A stretch of 64,000 nucleotides of DNA from an uncultured Erwinia sp. (GTDB lineage: Bacteria; Pseudomonadota; Gammaproteobacteria; Enterobacterales; Enterobacteriaceae). Location: assembly GCA_945290265.1 (NCBI GenBank), contig CALYQW010000002.1, forward strand, positions 124,001 through 188,000, given 5' to 3'. Shown here piece by piece: positions 10,216 to 20,720 of this stretch (positions within the stretch are counted from its first letter, which is position 1; every line of letters starts with the position of its first letter). Below the pieces are notes generated by a model that made no database searches, was not told where the DNA came from, and worked only from the letters and a program-made list of their open reading frames with translations. A program made the translations under genes and the position numbers.

Positions 10216-11518
10216 GTGCCTGCACCTTGGCTCCGTAATCATTAATGACCTGCCACTCAGCGGGCAGGCCAGAGAAATCTGCTTCAGCAACGCCCAGGCG
10301 TACCGCCTGATCGACCAGAATGCGCGCCACATCGAAATGGCGAACCCGTGGATATTGCTGCAGATAGTCACGCATCACTGCACCCAAATCCAGCGGCTTC
10401 TGCTGGTGCTTATATTCTGCCAGCGCTTCTTCAATCAGGGCTGCCAGTTGCTCACGGATTTCGCTGAACTCTTCATATTCCAGCTCCGGGGGCAGCTCCC
10501 CGGTAGCTTCCTCGTTGCGCAGCGCCAGTTCTTCATCGCGCATATCGAACAGGCGGTCGGCGTTGGCATAAGTGAGCGCCCAAGGCAGCTCGAAATAGTT
10601 TTGTACCGACTGACGCAGCCGCTGGGCAAATACCCGGTTTTTATCCATATCGATCGCGGTACGGATAAATTTATGCACATGGCGATCGTAGCCGATCCAC
10701 AGATCAATCGCCTGCTGGCCCCAGCTGATAATGCGGTCGAGTTTATTCTGCAAATCAAACACCAGCTTATCGACCGTCGCCAGCTCTTCACGATGAAGGG
10801 TGGCATCCTGAATGCGCAGCAGGTTGGCCTGAAGCTTGTCACCGGCGGCTTCCAGCGTATCCTGCAGCTCACGCAGGGTGCCCGAGGTTTCATTCAGCAG
10901 CAGTTCACAGCTGGAAATAGCGGCGCGCCAGTCTTTGCTCAGCAGCCCGGCAATATCGTCCTTTACCGTTTGCTGCTGCTCATCCATCACGCGCTGGGTG
11001 ATATCAATACTGTCAAAAATCTCAGCCACCGAATATTTCAGCGGCGCGAAGACATAGCGATGCCAGTGAAATTCATCGCCCCCTTCATCGGCAGCATCGG
11101 CGGCGCGTTTAAGCTCACCGGCCACAATCGACAACTGCATGGAGAGACGCAGGGTAGAAAACTCGCGCTGGCGCACATAATAGTCGGTAATGCCAATGGC
11201 CAGCGGCGTCAGGCGATAAATGGCATTTCCTTCTGCCAGTTCACTGGTGAAACGGTTCAGAAGACGCTGACGCACCATATCATTAATCGCGTTATTAGCG
11301 CGAACCAGCACGGTTTCACTGGTTTGTTCAAATCCTTCACTGACATGGCGAAAACAGTCGATTAGTTCGCCTTCGCTCATTTCACCATCCATGCGTTCCC
11401 CGTTCAGGGTAGCGACCGCCAGCAGGAAAGCCAGACGTTCAGTCGGCAACGAAACAGAAAAATCGTTTTTTCGTGCCCAGGCGACCAGTTCCGGTACAGT
11501 CTGGGAAAAATCACTCAT
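10196..11518 (-). CDS. mukF: Chromosome partition protein MukF (kleisin)
   Basis: Kleisin subunit that bridges two MukB heads and binds the MukE dimer. It has an N-terminal winged-helix dimerisation region (about residues 1-120), a helical middle, the acidic linker ([16 protein letters not shown]) and a C-terminal winged helix. The 440-residue length equals that of E. coli MukF. The ATG overlaps the cmoM stop codon (ATGA) and the 3' end overlaps mukE by 20 bp, so cmoM-mukF-mukE-mukB form one tightly coupled operon. Confidence 0.97.
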   Translation of the reverse strand: MSDFSQTVPELVAWARKNDFSVSLPTERLAFLLAVATLNGERMDGEMSEGELIDCFRHVSEGFEQTSETVLVRANNAINDMVRQRLLNRFTSELAEGNAIYRLTPLAIGITDYYVRQREFSTLRLSMQLSIVAGELKRAADAADEGGDEFHWHRYVFAPLKYSVAEIFDSIDITQRVMDEQQQTVKDDIAGLLSKDWRAAISSCELLLNETSGTLRELQDTLEAAGDKLQANLLRIQDATLHREELATVDKLVFDLQNKLDRIISWGQQAIDLWIGYDRHVHKFIRTAIDMDKNRVFAQRLRQSVQNYFELPWALTYANADRLFDMRDEELALRNEEATGELPPELEYEEFSEIREQLAALIEEALAEYKHQQKPLDLGAVMRDYLQQYPRVRHFDVARILVDQAVRLGVAEADFSGLPAEWQVINDYGAKVQAHVIDKY

Positions 11519-12300
11519 AGCTCGTCCTTCTGAATGGGTTTCCGCGCCGTCACGTGGATGTAACGCCCCAAACTTAAAAATGGCTCCTGACGGCAGTATT
11601 GCTGCTCCAGGGCCAGAATTTCATCAAATCGTTCACTCTGGCGAGTTTTATCGCGCAGATAGTCGTGAAACACCCGAATACCGGTTTTATTTTCAATCAC
11701 AAACCCGCAGCTCTCCAGCCAGCCATAAACCTGCTGGGGATCGCGCGGATAATCGGGGGAAAGCGTTTTCTTTTTGCGTTTACCTAACCCGGCCTGCAGA
11801 TAGCCAAAATTCCCCAGCACCATGGTTTGCATAATCAGACCATTGATATTGTAGAACATCAGCGACAACACTCCGCCTGGTTTCAGCGTAGCATACAGCG
11901 CCTGAAGTACTGCCTCGGGATCGGCTACCCATTCCAGAACTGCGTGAAACAATACCAGATCAGCAGGTTTATCCAAATAACCCCCCACCTGTTGGGCACT
12001 AATTTGTGCAAATCGCATGTTTGACATCACATTCTGCTGCTGCGCATGCTGACGCGCACGTTGCAGCATTTCGCCGGAGAGGTCACATAACAACACCTGA
12101 TGTCCGCGCGCAGCCATGCGGCAGCCGGTTTGTCCTTCGCCGCCGCCGGCATCCAGTACGTTCAGCGGTCCGGCCGGAAAGGTGGCCAGTAGCGCATCGA
12201 GATCTTCCCACAGGATCGCCTGACGAATACGCCCTTTGGAGGTGCCATAAATGTTGCGCGAGAATTTCTCGGCGATATCGTCAAAGTTGCGATCCTGCAT
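11515..12300 (-). CDS. cmoM: tRNA 5-carboxymethoxyuridine methyltransferase CmoM (SmtA)
   Basis: SAM-dependent methyltransferase; in E. coli it methylates the wobble cmo5U of certain tRNAs to the methyl ester. The Rossmann SAM-binding motif [12 protein letters not shown] lies about residues 48-59 and the family C-terminus [12 protein letters not shown] is present. I start at the ATG at 12300 ([19 protein letters not shown]), which matches the orthologue and gives 261 residues, as in E. coli; an ATG 15 codons upstream is open but not conserved. It is the first gene of the mukFEB operon and diverges from elyC across 215 bp that should hold both promoters. Confidence 0.95.
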   Translation of the reverse strand: MQDRNFDDIAEKFSRNIYGTSKGRIRQAILWEDLDALLATFPAGPLNVLDAGGGEGQTGCRMAARGHQVLLCDLSGEMLQRARQHAQQQNVMSNMRFAQISAQQVGGYLDKPADLVLFHAVLEWVADPEAVLQALYATLKPGGVLSLMFYNINGLIMQTMVLGNFGYLQAGLGKRKKKTLSPDYPRDPQQVYGWLESCGFVIENKTGIRVFHDYLRDKTRQSERFDEILALEQQYCRQEPFLSLGRYIHVTARKPIQKDEL

Positions 12301-12515
12301 ATTTCCGACTCCAGGGGGATAACATTGGCGTGTTGTTCCCGTCATAAGTGATTAACGCTGGCAGGTAAATGCTGCAGATAAGCGACAGAAAGCTTCCCAT
12401 CCAACGTTGATCTGTAAGATTCGCGTTATTTTGTCATACACTGGCAGATAATGAAGCTTTCCATGACGACTTCCCTGTCGGGTGGTGTTTTTTCACTCAA
12501 GCGGAGCCTTTTCCC

Positions 12516-13286
12516 ATGCTTTTTGCTCTGAAAAAAATACTCGGTGGCCTGATACTTCCGCTCCCCGCCCTGCTGCTGCTGATGGCTGCCGGCATTGCAC
12601 TGCTGTGGTTCACCCACTGGCAGCGAAGCGGCAAAACGGTAATTTCTGTCGCCTGTCTGCTGCTGTTGCTGCTGAGTTTGCAGCCGGTGGCCGATCGCCT
12701 TCTGGCGCCGGTAGAAAGCCGCTGGCCGGCGTGGGATAACACCCATACCGTTGACTATATCGTGGTGTTAGGCGGCGGCTACACCTGGAATCCGGCGTGG
12801 GCTCCCAGCGCCAATATGCTGAATAACAGCCTGCCGCGTCTGACCGAAGGCATTCGTATCTGGCAAGCAAACCCAACGGCTAAACTTATTTTCACCGGCG
12901 CGGCAGCCCCCGGAAACCCGCTCAGCTCGGCGCAGGTCACCGCCCGGGTAGCGGAATCGCTGGGCGTACCGGCTCAGGCAATTATCACGCTGAATTCCCC
13001 GCGTGATACCGAACAGGAAGCGCATGAGGTAGCACGTATTGTGGGAGAACATCCGGTGGTGCTGGTGACCTCAGCCAGCCACCTGCCACGGGCGATGATT
13101 TTCTTCCAACAGCAGGGCTTACATCCTTATCCGGCACCGGCCAACCAGCTGGCGATCACCTCGCCACTGAACCTGTGGGAAAAAATTATTCCTTCGGCCT
13201 ACTGGCTGGGGCACAGTGAACGGGCTGTTTATGAAACCGCAGGACGCCTGTGGCAGTCAGTAAAATCCACTAACAACGCGGACTAA
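12516..13286 (+). CDS. elyC: Envelope biogenesis factor ElyC (YcbC, DUF218)
   Basis: Inner-membrane protein. In E. coli its loss disturbs peptidoglycan assembly at low temperature, probably through the pool of undecaprenyl carrier. Two hydrophobic segments (about residues 8-32 and 40-62) anchor a DUF218 domain with its typical YIVVLGGGYTWN (about 81-92), TGAAAPGN and TSASHLPRAM motifs. The 256-residue length is close to that of E. coli. No clear terminator separates its stop from the second multi-hairpin repeat, so that element may form the 3' UTR of elyC. E. coli ycbJ, normally next, is absent. Confidence 0.93.
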   Translation: MLFALKKILGGLILPLPALLLLMAAGIALLWFTHWQRSGKTVISVACLLLLLLSLQPVADRLLAPVESRWPAWDNTHTVDYIVVLGGGYTWNPAWAPSANMLNNSLPRLTEGIRIWQANPTAKLIFTGAAAPGNPLSSAQVTARVAESLGVPAQAIITLNSPRDTEQEAHEVARIVGEHPVVLVTSASHLPRAMIFFQQQGLHPYPAPANQLAITSPLNLWEKIIPSAYWLGHSERAVYETAGRLWQSVKSTNNAD

Positions 13287-13301
13287 TCCGCTCCCACAGG
13301 C

Positions 13302-13660
13302 CGTTGACGTTGATCTGGCCTTTGACTTTGACCCTTGGGCGGCATCAGGAACGTCGCCGAGGCGACGACATTTTCAAGGACGAGCCGCCACGGACGGCGG
13401 CGAGATGGCGTGCTTCGCCTGGACGGCGAATCACGCCGGTCCGCCAGAAATTGGCGTGGCCGAGGGAACCCGCTTTAGCGGGCGATGTGACGCCGCGAGC
13501 GCGGGGTCAAGGGGATATCGCGACTGATATCCCCTTGTCGCCAGCCCACAACGTGGGATGGTGAAACATCGTTGACCTTGACCTGGACTTTAAAAAAAAC
13601 ATAAACCCCAAAACCAGCCCCACGCAGTGGACCAGCCTCAGTTCCTGGTCTTGACTACCA
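13302..13660 (+). repeat. Multi-hairpin intergenic repeat, copy 2
   Basis: Second copy, between elyC and kdsB (convergent). The left flank is TTGACGTTGATCTGGCC followed by TTTGACTTTGACCC. The core is 13339-13569. Hairpins seen: GTCGCC-GA-GGCGAC, GCCGCC/GGCGGC (13384-13401), TTCGCC/GGCGAA (13414-13430), CACGCC/GGCGTG, CCCGC-TTTA-GCGGG, a perfect 12-bp stem CAAGGGGATATC/GATATCCCCTTG around loop GCGACT (13508-13537), and CCCAC-AAC-GTGGG (13545-13557). Block 13458-13505 differs from the matching block of copy 1 (1419-1466) at only 3 of 48 positions, while the stems around it have different but still complementary sequences. The right end has the hairpin GACCAG/CTGGTC (13630-13650). Confidence 0.85.
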
Positions 13661-14407
13661 TCACTGCATTGCTTCGCGCACCCGCAATAAATCCTCCATT
13701 GTATCCACTCCGACGCTGGGCACTGCCTTCGCCACATCAACATGAATACGTTCGCCGTACCACAGCACCCGCAGCTGCTCCAGCAGTTCAATCTGCTCCA
13801 ACGGGCTGGGCTGCCAGCTGACATAACGGCGGATAAAGCCGGCACGATAAGCATAAATACCAATATGGCGCAGGAAATGGTCGCCAATGGTATCCCGGGA
13901 CTGCGCAAAGCGCTCACGATCCCAGGGAATAGTGGCTCGGGAAAAATAGAGCGCATAGCCACTGGCATCACGCACCACTTTTACCGCATTAGGATTAAAC
14001 GCCTCTTCGGCACTGTCAATCGGCACCGCCAGGGTCGCAATACCGGCAGGGCTGACCGCCAGATTATCGGCCACCTGGCGCACAATCACTGGCGGGATCA
14101 TCGGCTCATCCCCCTGGATATTGACGATCACGGTGTCATCGGCAAAACCATAATGTTCGATCACTTCAGCCAGCCGTTCTGTCCCCGACTGATGATCGGG
14201 CCGGGTCATGCACACCTCGCCACCAGCCTGCTCTACCGCCCGCGCCACATCCTGATGATCGGTAGCGACAATCACCCGCTTAGCACCCGACTCCAGCGCA
14301 CGCTCCATCACATGCACCACCATCGGTTTACCGTGAATATCCACCAGCGGTTTACCCGGCAAGCGGGTTGAGGCATAGCGGGCGGGAATAATAACGACAA
14401 AACTCAT
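13661..14407 (-). CDS. kdsB: 3-deoxy-manno-octulosonate cytidylyltransferase (CMP-KDO synthetase)
   Basis: Activates KDO with CTP to CMP-KDO, the sugar donor for the inner core of LPS, in the cytoplasm. The nucleotidyltransferase N-terminus [16 protein letters not shown], the [11 protein letters not shown] motif and the metal-binding NIQGDEP motif (about residue 97) are intact. The 248-residue length equals that of E. coli. Its ATG overlaps the ycaR stop by 4 bp. It belongs with lpxK and msbA to the LPS assembly genes in this window, and its 3' end abuts the second multi-hairpin repeat. Confidence 0.97.
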   Translation of the reverse strand: MSFVVIIPARYASTRLPGKPLVDIHGKPMVVHVMERALESGAKRVIVATDHQDVARAVEQAGGEVCMTRPDHQSGTERLAEVIEHYGFADDTVIVNIQGDEPMIPPVIVRQVADNLAVSPAGIATLAVPIDSAEEAFNPNAVKVVRDASGYALYFSRATIPWDRERFAQSRDTIGDHFLRHIGIYAYRAGFIRRYVSWQPSPLEQIELLEQLRVLWYGERIHVDVAKAVPSVGVDTMEDLLRVREAMQ

Positions 14408-14586
14408 GAATGACTCTCTTCCAGGGTCAGCGAGCGCGCTTCCACTTCCAGCAGCACCGGAATACCGTCCTGCACCGGGAAAGCCAGGCCGTCAGCTTTA
14501 CAAATCAGTTCCTGACTTTCCTGGTTAAAAGTGAGCTTGCCGTAACACACCGGGCAGGCAACGATTTCAAGTAAACGGTGATCCAT
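14404..14586 (-). CDS. ycaR: Trm112-family small protein YcaR
   Basis: A 60-residue protein of the Trm112/UPF0434 family ([18 protein letters not shown], then the conserved [12 protein letters not shown] near the end). The first CPVC pair is kept; the later cysteine is present in [12 protein letters not shown]. Its function in bacteria is not established, but the gene is regularly linked to kdsB and lpxK, and here it overlaps kdsB by 4 bp. In E. coli, ycaQ lies between ycaR and lpxK; here that place is taken by an unrelated plus-strand lipoprotein gene. Confidence 0.92.
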   Translation of the reverse strand: MDHRLLEIVACPVCYGKLTFNQESQELICKADGLAFPVQDGIPVLLEVEARSLTLEESHS

Positions 14587-14758
14587 GATTTCTCCACAGG
14601 ATTTCAGTTTTGCAGATGCTGAGAATAACAGAGTCAGTACCGAGACTGAACTGAACCGGGTTCAGTATTGTCCGAGTTCAGTAGAAGCGCATTCATCTTA
14701 ACCCACGGACAGGCTATATTGGCATGCTCACGATAATCCCGGACAGGAATTTTTGCTA

Positions 14759-15340
14759 ATGATCCGCCACTTCACCCTTCCCGTTGCCACGCTCTGCCTG
14801 CTGCTGACGGGATGTGCGAAACATCACACCAGCACACCAGCCGCTGAGTTTCCCGTTGGCTCTGCTCAGCTTAGCGTGACACATCTGAAAAAAATGACGG
14901 ACGACGGTACGCCACTGTATTTGACCATCGATGGTATTGATGCCGGCCAACTGCCGCTGGGAGAAAGCATCGATCTGCATCTGCCCGGCGGGAAACATCA
15001 GGTTGGTGGCTATGCCCGTACACTGATTGGCCGTGTCACCATCCCGTCACTGGATGTTGCCCTCAGTGCCGATGTGATCACGCAGGTGGCCTACGCCGTC
15101 ACCAGAAGACAACCGGCGTTTTCTCTGACCGGTACACAACCGGTGCCACCACCGGCTAAGAAGCCTGAGGTCACGCAGCCGGTGATCCCTACGGCGAAGC
15201 CTGAAGTCGTGCCGCCAGCAGCTCCCGCAGTAACGGCACCTGCCACCCCGGCAGCTGATAACACGCAGTCAACGCAGTCAACGCAGTCAACGCAGTCAAC
15301 GGCAACACCGACTGAGACCAAAAGCGATGCGCTTTTCTAA
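14759..15340 (+). CDS. Predicted lipoprotein with Pro/Ala/Thr-rich C-terminus, family not recognised
   Basis: I do not recognise this gene. It encodes 193 residues from the ATG at 14759, which has AGGA 10 bp upstream; a TTG two codons earlier is less likely. The signal peptide ends in a lipobox, LLLTGC with C19, and Ala at +2, which predicts export to the outer membrane. Residues of roughly 30-120 form a compact domain of unknown fold. The tail is rich in Pro, Ala and Thr ([25 protein letters not shown]) like a wall-spanning linker. It ends in TQS repeats encoded by four exact 9-bp units (15263-15298). The stop overlaps that of lpxK by 4 bp. It stands where E. coli has ycaQ. Confidence 0.75.
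   Translation: MIRHFTLPVATLCLLLTGCAKHHTSTPAAEFPVGSAQLSVTHLKKMTDDGTPLYLTIDGIDAGQLPLGESIDLHLPGGKHQVGGYARTLIGRVTIPSLDVALSADVITQVAYAVTRRQPAFSLTGTQPVPPPAKKPEVTQPVIPTAKPEVVPPAAPAVTAPATPAADNTQSTQSTQSTQSTATPTETKSDALF
15263..15298 (+). repeat. Four perfect tandem copies of ACGCAGTCA
   Basis: In-frame 9-bp tandem repeat in the lipoprotein gene, encoding TQS repeated four times, with a fifth ACG following. The unit is a multiple of three, so slippage would change protein length without breaking the frame. Confidence 0.95.
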
Positions 15341-16329
15341 CGCGACGGACGCGATGTTATCTGCGACATAACGGATATCAGCAAAGGCTCTGCCTGTGTC
15401 GCCGGGATAGCGGCATCCACCGGCAAATACCACCAGTTTTCCCGGGCGAATCCGCGCGCTTTTACCGCATCTTTTTCCGTCATCACCAGGGTTTGCCCTG
15501 CTACGGTCAATGCATTTAGCTGGTCAGCGGTATAATTCTGATGATCGGCAAAAGAGATCTGCTGCTGCAGCGTAACACCCTGCCGGATCAGGGTATTAAA
15601 AAAGCGCGGCGGATGACCAATACCGGCCATCGCCACCACCTGTTCCAGCTGACTAACTGCACGCCGTTCACCGGATTGCAGATTGACCGCCATTCCCGGC
15701 ACCAGCGTCATCGCCAGTTCCCCCGCCTGTGGTACGCCACCATTGCACACCACCGCAGTAACACTTTTCAGGCGTCCTGCACGTTCACGCATCGGCCCGG
15801 CAGGCAACCACCAGCCGTTACCGAAACGCCGTTCACCATCAATCACCACTACTTCAATATCGCGCTGCAGGGCATAATGCTGCAGACCGTCATCAGTGAT
15901 AATGATATCCAGCGCTTGCTTTGCCAGCAGCGCTTCAACCGCCTGACGCCGGTTGGGTGATACCGCAACGGCGGCCGCAGTGCGCTGATAAATCAGAACC
16001 GGCTCATCACCGGCTTGTCGGGTGGAAGTGGCGGCGTCCAGCACCAGCGGATAGCGCTCTGCTTTCCCACCATAACCACGTGACGCCACGCCAACCCGCA
16101 CTCCGCGCTGTTGCAATTGCTGCACCAGCCAGATGACAACCGGCGTTTTACCGTTGCCACCGGCGGTCAGATTACCAATCACCACCACCGGCAGCGGAGC
16201 GCGCCAGCTTTTACGCCAGCCCCAGCGGTAGCTGAGCCTCAGCAGGTTGCTGACCAGCCCGTACAGCAGGCTTAATGGCAGTAACAGCAGCCACAGCGCT
16301 GAATGTCCACGCCAGAGTCGGTCGATCAT
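15337..16329 (-). CDS. lpxK: Tetraacyldisaccharide 4'-kinase LpxK
   Basis: Inner-membrane-associated kinase that phosphorylates the lipid A disaccharide at the 4' position. An N-terminal hydrophobic segment (about residues 12-28) is followed by the P-loop [16 protein letters not shown] (about 50-65) and the DDGLQHYAL motif. Length 330 residues, against 328 in E. coli. Its start overlaps the msbA stop by 4 bp, so LpxK and the flippase for its product line are made from one message. Confidence 0.97.
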   Translation of the reverse strand: MIDRLWRGHSALWLLLLPLSLLYGLVSNLLRLSYRWGWRKSWRAPLPVVVIGNLTAGGNGKTPVVIWLVQQLQQRGVRVGVASRGYGGKAERYPLVLDAATSTRQAGDEPVLIYQRTAAAVAVSPNRRQAVEALLAKQALDIIITDDGLQHYALQRDIEVVVIDGERRFGNGWWLPAGPMRERAGRLKSVTAVVCNGGVPQAGELAMTLVPGMAVNLQSGERRAVSQLEQVVAMAGIGHPPRFFNTLIRQGVTLQQQISFADHQNYTADQLNALTVAGQTLVMTEKDAVKARGFARENWWYLPVDAAIPATQAEPLLISVMSQITSRPSR

Positions 16330-18074
16330 TGGCCGAACTGCATTTTATGCAGCTGTGCATAGGCACCACGTTCAGCCAGCAACTGTTCGTGACTGCCACG
16401 TTCAACAATTTGCCCGTCTTCCACCACCACAATCTCATCTGCTTTTTCGATGGTAGACAGACGGTGAGCAATGACCAGCGAAGTACGATCCTTTTGCAGC
16501 TCATCCAGCGCAGACTGGATAGCACGCTCAGACTCGGTATCCAGTGCCGAAGTGGCTTCGTCGAGGATCAGGATTGGACAGTCACGCAGCAGCGCGCGGG
16601 CAATAGCAATACGCTGGCGCTGGCCGCCGGAGAGCAGTACCCCGTTCTCACCAATCACAGTATCCAGGCCGTGATCCATTTTACTGATAAAGTCCATTGC
16701 ATGGGCCATGGTCGCTGCTTTTTCAATATCCTTACGACTGTAGCGATCCTCACGGGCATAAGCGATATTGTTGGCAACGGTGTCGTTAAACAGGTGGACG
16801 TTCTGTGATACCAGCGCCACCTGATCGCGCAGTGATGCCAGGGTGTATTCACGCAGATCGTGACCATCCATCAGCACCTCCCCGCTGTCCACGTCATAGA
16901 AACGCGTCAACAGGCTGGCCAGCGTAGATTTGCCTGAACCGGAACGTCCCACCAGCGCTACCGTTTTCCCCGCCGGAATATCCAGGCTGATATTTTTCAA
17001 CGCCGGAATATCCCGTCCGGGATAGGTGAAGGTGACATTGCGAAACGCAATATCCCCTTTAGCTCGCGTCAGGCTGCGGGTGCCAACGTCACTTTCCTGC
17101 TCGCTATCCAGAATAGAGAACAGGGTCTGGCAGGCCGCCATACCGCGCTGGAACTGGGCATTAACGTTAGTCAGCGACTTGAGCGGACGCATCAGCGCCA
17201 CCATGGATGAAAAGACCACGGTGATAGTACCGGCACTCAGCGTATCCATCACGCTGGGGAAACTGGCGGCATACAGCACAAAAGCCAGTGCCAGTGAGGC
17301 AATCAGCTGAATAATCGGATCAGAGATAGAGGAGGCAGAAACCAGTTTCATCCCCTGCTGACGCATGCGATTACTGACCTTGTTAAAGCGCTCACTTTCG
17401 ATTTGCTGACCACCAAAAATCAACACTTCTTTGTGCCCTTTCAGCATCTGCTCGGCACTGGTGGTCACCTGCCCCATGGTGTTCTGCATACTTTTGCTGA
17501 TGCGACGAAAACGTTTGGACACGCTGCGAATGGCAAAGGAAACTACCGGGGCCAGTACAATCAGGATAACGGAAAGCTGCCAGCTGTAATAAAACATCAT
17601 CACAAACAGGCCAATAATTGATGCCCCTTCACGTACCACGGTAACCAGCGCACTGGACGACGAAGACGCCACCTGTTCAGAATCATAGGTAATACGCGAC
17701 AACAGGGTGCCGGTAGATTGCTGATCAAAAAAGGTGACTGGCATTCCCATCATATGGCGGAACAGGTTACGGCGCATACTCATCACCACATTGCCCGAAA
17801 CCCAGGAGATACAGTAACTTGAGATATAACTGGTGATACCACGTATCAGCATTAATCCAATAACGGCCAGTGGCATCCATACCAGCACAGAAGAATTTGC
17901 TTTCCCAAAGCCATCATCAAGTAAAGGTTTCAGCAGTGACAGCATCAGAGTATCGCCTGCCGCGTTTAATACCAGCGCGACCGCAGCCACAATCAGTCCC
18001 GTCCGGTATGGCACAATCATCGGCCACAAACGTCGGAATGTCTGCCAGGTAGAAAGATCTTTATCCGGATGCAT
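16326..18074 (-). CDS. msbA: Lipid A export ATP-binding/permease MsbA
   Basis: Homodimeric ABC exporter that flips core-lipid A across the inner membrane. It has six membrane segments in residues 20-315, then an ATPase domain with Walker A GRSGSGKS (376-383), signature [15 protein letters not shown] and Walker [13 protein letters not shown]. The 582-residue length is identical to E. coli. It lies 35 bp after comEC and overlaps lpxK by 4 bp. Essential in enterobacteria with full LPS. Confidence 0.98.
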   Translation of the reverse strand: MHPDKDLSTWQTFRRLWPMIVPYRTGLIVAAVALVLNAAGDTLMLSLLKPLLDDGFGKANSSVLVWMPLAVIGLMLIRGITSYISSYCISWVSGNVVMSMRRNLFRHMMGMPVTFFDQQSTGTLLSRITYDSEQVASSSSSALVTVVREGASIIGLFVMMFYYSWQLSVILIVLAPVVSFAIRSVSKRFRRISKSMQNTMGQVTTSAEQMLKGHKEVLIFGGQQIESERFNKVSNRMRQQGMKLVSASSISDPIIQLIASLALAFVLYAASFPSVMDTLSAGTITVVFSSMVALMRPLKSLTNVNAQFQRGMAACQTLFSILDSEQESDVGTRSLTRAKGDIAFRNVTFTYPGRDIPALKNISLDIPAGKTVALVGRSGSGKSTLASLLTRFYDVDSGEVLMDGHDLREYTLASLRDQVALVSQNVHLFNDTVANNIAYAREDRYSRKDIEKAATMAHAMDFISKMDHGLDTVIGENGVLLSGGQRQRIAIARALLRDCPILILDEATSALDTESERAIQSALDELQKDRTSLVIAHRLSTIEKADEIVVVEDGQIVERGSHEQLLAERGAYAQLHKMQFGQ

Positions 18075-18109
18075 TATTTAACCAGCTTCAATTGAAATAG
18101 CCGCTTATT

Positions 18110-20374
18110 CTACCTGGAATCCCTGGCTACGCCAAACCACTGATGATACCAACGGGGCTGAATTTGTTGTCTTAACCCCATTATTTTCCAGCTATCATCA
18201 GAGAAAATAGCGGTTAACTGACCTGAAAGTGCCGTATCGTGCCATTCAATATTATTTTCAGCGTAGCGCTGGATCACTGAAGATGACGGTAATCGCCAGC
18301 GACTGTAGCGGGCGGCAGAGGCCAGAGCATGGTCTGCGCCAACCGCACGCAACAGCATGGCGGTGGAAGAAGTACGACTGCCATGATGCGGCACCTGCAA
18401 TAGATCCGCTGCCAGCAACGTACGCTGCTGCGCCACCAGTTGCCGTTCAGCCTCACGCTCAATATCCCCGGTTAGCAGGACACGCCAGCGGGCATCGCTC
18501 ACTGCGACCACGCAGGATTGATTATTCCCCTCTCCCTGCATCCCCGGCGGCGGCCACAGTGCCATAAAATGCAGTCCCTGCCACTGCCAGCGATCGCCCT
18601 GCCGGCAGGGAATATCGGCAAGATTTTTTACCGCGCTGCGAATTTTCACCTGAGGAAAAACCTGACGGAGGCTGTTAATCCCGCCGGTATGGTCAAGGTG
18701 ATTATGGCTGATAATTATTTCTTTAACCCTCAGCCCCTGCCAGGCCAGCCAGGGCAAAATATGGCTTCGCGCGCTGTCACCCCCTGGCCAGCGATTACCG
18801 GTGTCATACAGTACCGCTTCACCATTACGTGAAATGACCACCGCCAGCCCGTGTCCAATATCCAGCATATCCAGCCGCCAGCCAGCTTTACCTCCACCGT
18901 TGCCGCCAAACCACAACAGCAGCGACAGACTCAGTAATGTAAACGGTGAGCTGCGCCACCAGGCAAAACGCAGGCTGAGCAGAAGCAGCCCACAGAGTAA
19001 CGGGCGCAGGGACTGTTCAGCGCTCAGCGTCAGCCAGCCCGATGGCAACTGCTGCAACGGGTTAAATAGCAGCGTCAGGGTGCTGTCAGCCAGCGACCAC
19101 AACAGCGTGCCAACCCCGGGAATATTGCGAAATAGCAGTGCCAGCAAAATCAGCGGCACGGTAAGCAGTGAAATGATCGGCACTGCCCAAATATTGGCCA
19201 GCAACGCACTCAGGCTGAAGCCATGAAACAACCAGACCTGTAACGGCATCAGCAGCAACATCATTCCCAGCTGCAAATGTAGCAGACGCAATGGCAGCCA
19301 GTACCAATCGCGCAGGAAACGCGCCGGTAAGGGAAAGCTGTGATACCACAACAGCAGAGCCGCTACCGCCACCGCAGACAGCCACAGGCTGGCTGACAGT
19401 ATGCTTAGCGGATCGAACAGCAGGATTAGCGCTATACAAAATAACCAGACCTGCCAGTTGCTGCATTTTACCCCTGAAAGGCGCAAAGCGCTCCAGATGA
19501 ACAATGCCAGCAGGGCACGTAATGCAGGCGGATCGCCACCGGACAGCCAGCAGTAAATCAGTGCTACCAGCAGGCTGCAGTACAGTGGGAAGCGATAGCC
19601 AATACCTGCAGCCGGAAGCGGAAGCTGCAGTAAACGCGCCATAAGCCAGCCGAACAGAGCCGCCAGGCCGATATGCATCCCGGATATCGCCATCAGATGG
19701 GCGGTGCCCGTCTCACGCAGCAACTGCGAGATCTGAGGGCTGACTTCACCCCGTTCACCAAATGCCAGCGCGGTAATCAGCGCCGCCCAGGGAAGTGACC
19801 GATAATCCGCCTGTGCGGCAGCCATCAGGGTTGCCCGCCAGCTGCAGCGTGCAGAACTTAGCGAGGCGCTCAGGGCTTTGCCGGTGAGTGGTTGTGCATT
19901 TGCCACAGCGAAACGCTGGAGATCGAAGCCACCCTGATTAAGCTGCGCATGCACCGGGCGCAGTCTGAGGGTCATCAGCCAGTGCTGTCCCGCACACCAT
20001 TGCTGCACCGCTGGCGGCAGGATAATGCGCGCATACAGTGGCGGGTAGATCCAGCGCCCATGATGGCGCAACAGACGTACCCGAGCGCTGTTGCCATCCG
20101 GGTGCAACCTGTCCACTACCACTTCCACCGTTACCGGTTCCCGGGTCAGCATCGTTGCCTGGTCCAGCATGCTGCGCCCGGCATTAACCGACCAGACGGA
20201 AAACAGCAGAGTCAGCACCAGCAGTTGGCAGACTGGCCTGCGAACAGCTGTCAGCACCAGTAACGCTGGTATTGTCAGCAGATCGAACCCGGCTCCAGGC
20301 AGCCGGGGCAGAACCAACAATGGTAAGGTACCGGCAACCACACACCCTGCCAGCCGGGTAAGAGTTATTGCCAT
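18110..20374 (-). CDS. comEC: ComEC/Rec2-family DNA uptake channel (YcaI)
   Basis: Inner-membrane protein of the ComEC family, which carries single-stranded DNA into the cytoplasm in competent bacteria. The start is set at the ATG at 20374, which has GGGAGA 4 bp before it and gives 754 residues as in E. coli; an ATG 14 codons upstream lacks a site. The N-terminal OB-like region is followed by many membrane helices (about 225-510, with MAISGMHIGLAALFG) and a C-terminal metallo-beta-lactamase domain that keeps the ISHNHLDHTGG motif. It leads the comEC-msbA-lpxK gene group. Whether the cell is naturally competent cannot be told from this. Confidence 0.93.
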   Translation of the reverse strand: MAITLTRLAGCVVAGTLPLLVLPRLPGAGFDLLTIPALLVLTAVRRPVCQLLVLTLLFSVWSVNAGRSMLDQATMLTREPVTVEVVVDRLHPDGNSARVRLLRHHGRWIYPPLYARIILPPAVQQWCAGQHWLMTLRLRPVHAQLNQGGFDLQRFAVANAQPLTGKALSASLSSARCSWRATLMAAAQADYRSLPWAALITALAFGERGEVSPQISQLLRETGTAHLMAISGMHIGLAALFGWLMARLLQLPLPAAGIGYRFPLYCSLLVALIYCWLSGGDPPALRALLALFIWSALRLSGVKCSNWQVWLFCIALILLFDPLSILSASLWLSAVAVAALLLWYHSFPLPARFLRDWYWLPLRLLHLQLGMMLLLMPLQVWLFHGFSLSALLANIWAVPIISLLTVPLILLALLFRNIPGVGTLLWSLADSTLTLLFNPLQQLPSGWLTLSAEQSLRPLLCGLLLLSLRFAWWRSSPFTLLSLSLLLWFGGNGGGKAGWRLDMLDIGHGLAVVISRNGEAVLYDTGNRWPGGDSARSHILPWLAWQGLRVKEIIISHNHLDHTGGINSLRQVFPQVKIRSAVKNLADIPCRQGDRWQWQGLHFMALWPPPGMQGEGNNQSCVVAVSDARWRVLLTGDIEREAERQLVAQQRTLLAADLLQVPHHGSRTSSTAMLLRAVGADHALASAARYSRWRLPSSSVIQRYAENNIEWHDTALSGQLTAIFSDDSWKIMGLRQQIQPRWYHQWFGVARDSR

Positions 20375-20720
20375 CGTTTCTCCCTGCTCTGACCGGCATT
20401 CTGCCCGACTTATCACCTGCTGGCAGCAGAGAATAAACCGCTTTCAGATACACCACGCAAAGAAAAATCACTTATTGCGGCACTATTGCAAAATGCTGCG
20501 TAACTGATTGTGTTTCTTGAATAAGAAATACACGCGATAATCTGCACAACTCCTGCCAGTATCCTGTCGTCAGTTGGTGACAAACCACGCTCAGTTCCGG
20601 TTACACAATCTGATACGGCATCGACAGCAGCCACATCACGTCCACCATTTATCGGCAGTTATGCACTTTTAATCCTTACAGAGTAAGAGCATAATTCCGC
20701 CACAACAGGGAAACACTCGC
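20375..20720. other. Intergenic region between comEC and the toxin-antitoxin pair
   Basis: 346 bp between divergent genes that must hold both promoters. I see no gene. An imperfect palindrome GTGTTTCTT-GAAT-AAGAAATACAC (about 20510-20533) is the only clear structure; it could be a regulator site, possibly for the antitoxin, but this is a guess. Confidence 0.4.

Noticed and set aside
13304-13564. Open frames of 75-114 codons over the three multi-hairpin repeats as genes
   Set aside because: No shared start codon or ribosome site, unusual Arg/Ala/Pro-rich products, and the conservation pattern follows base pairing. Kept only as a low-interest observation.
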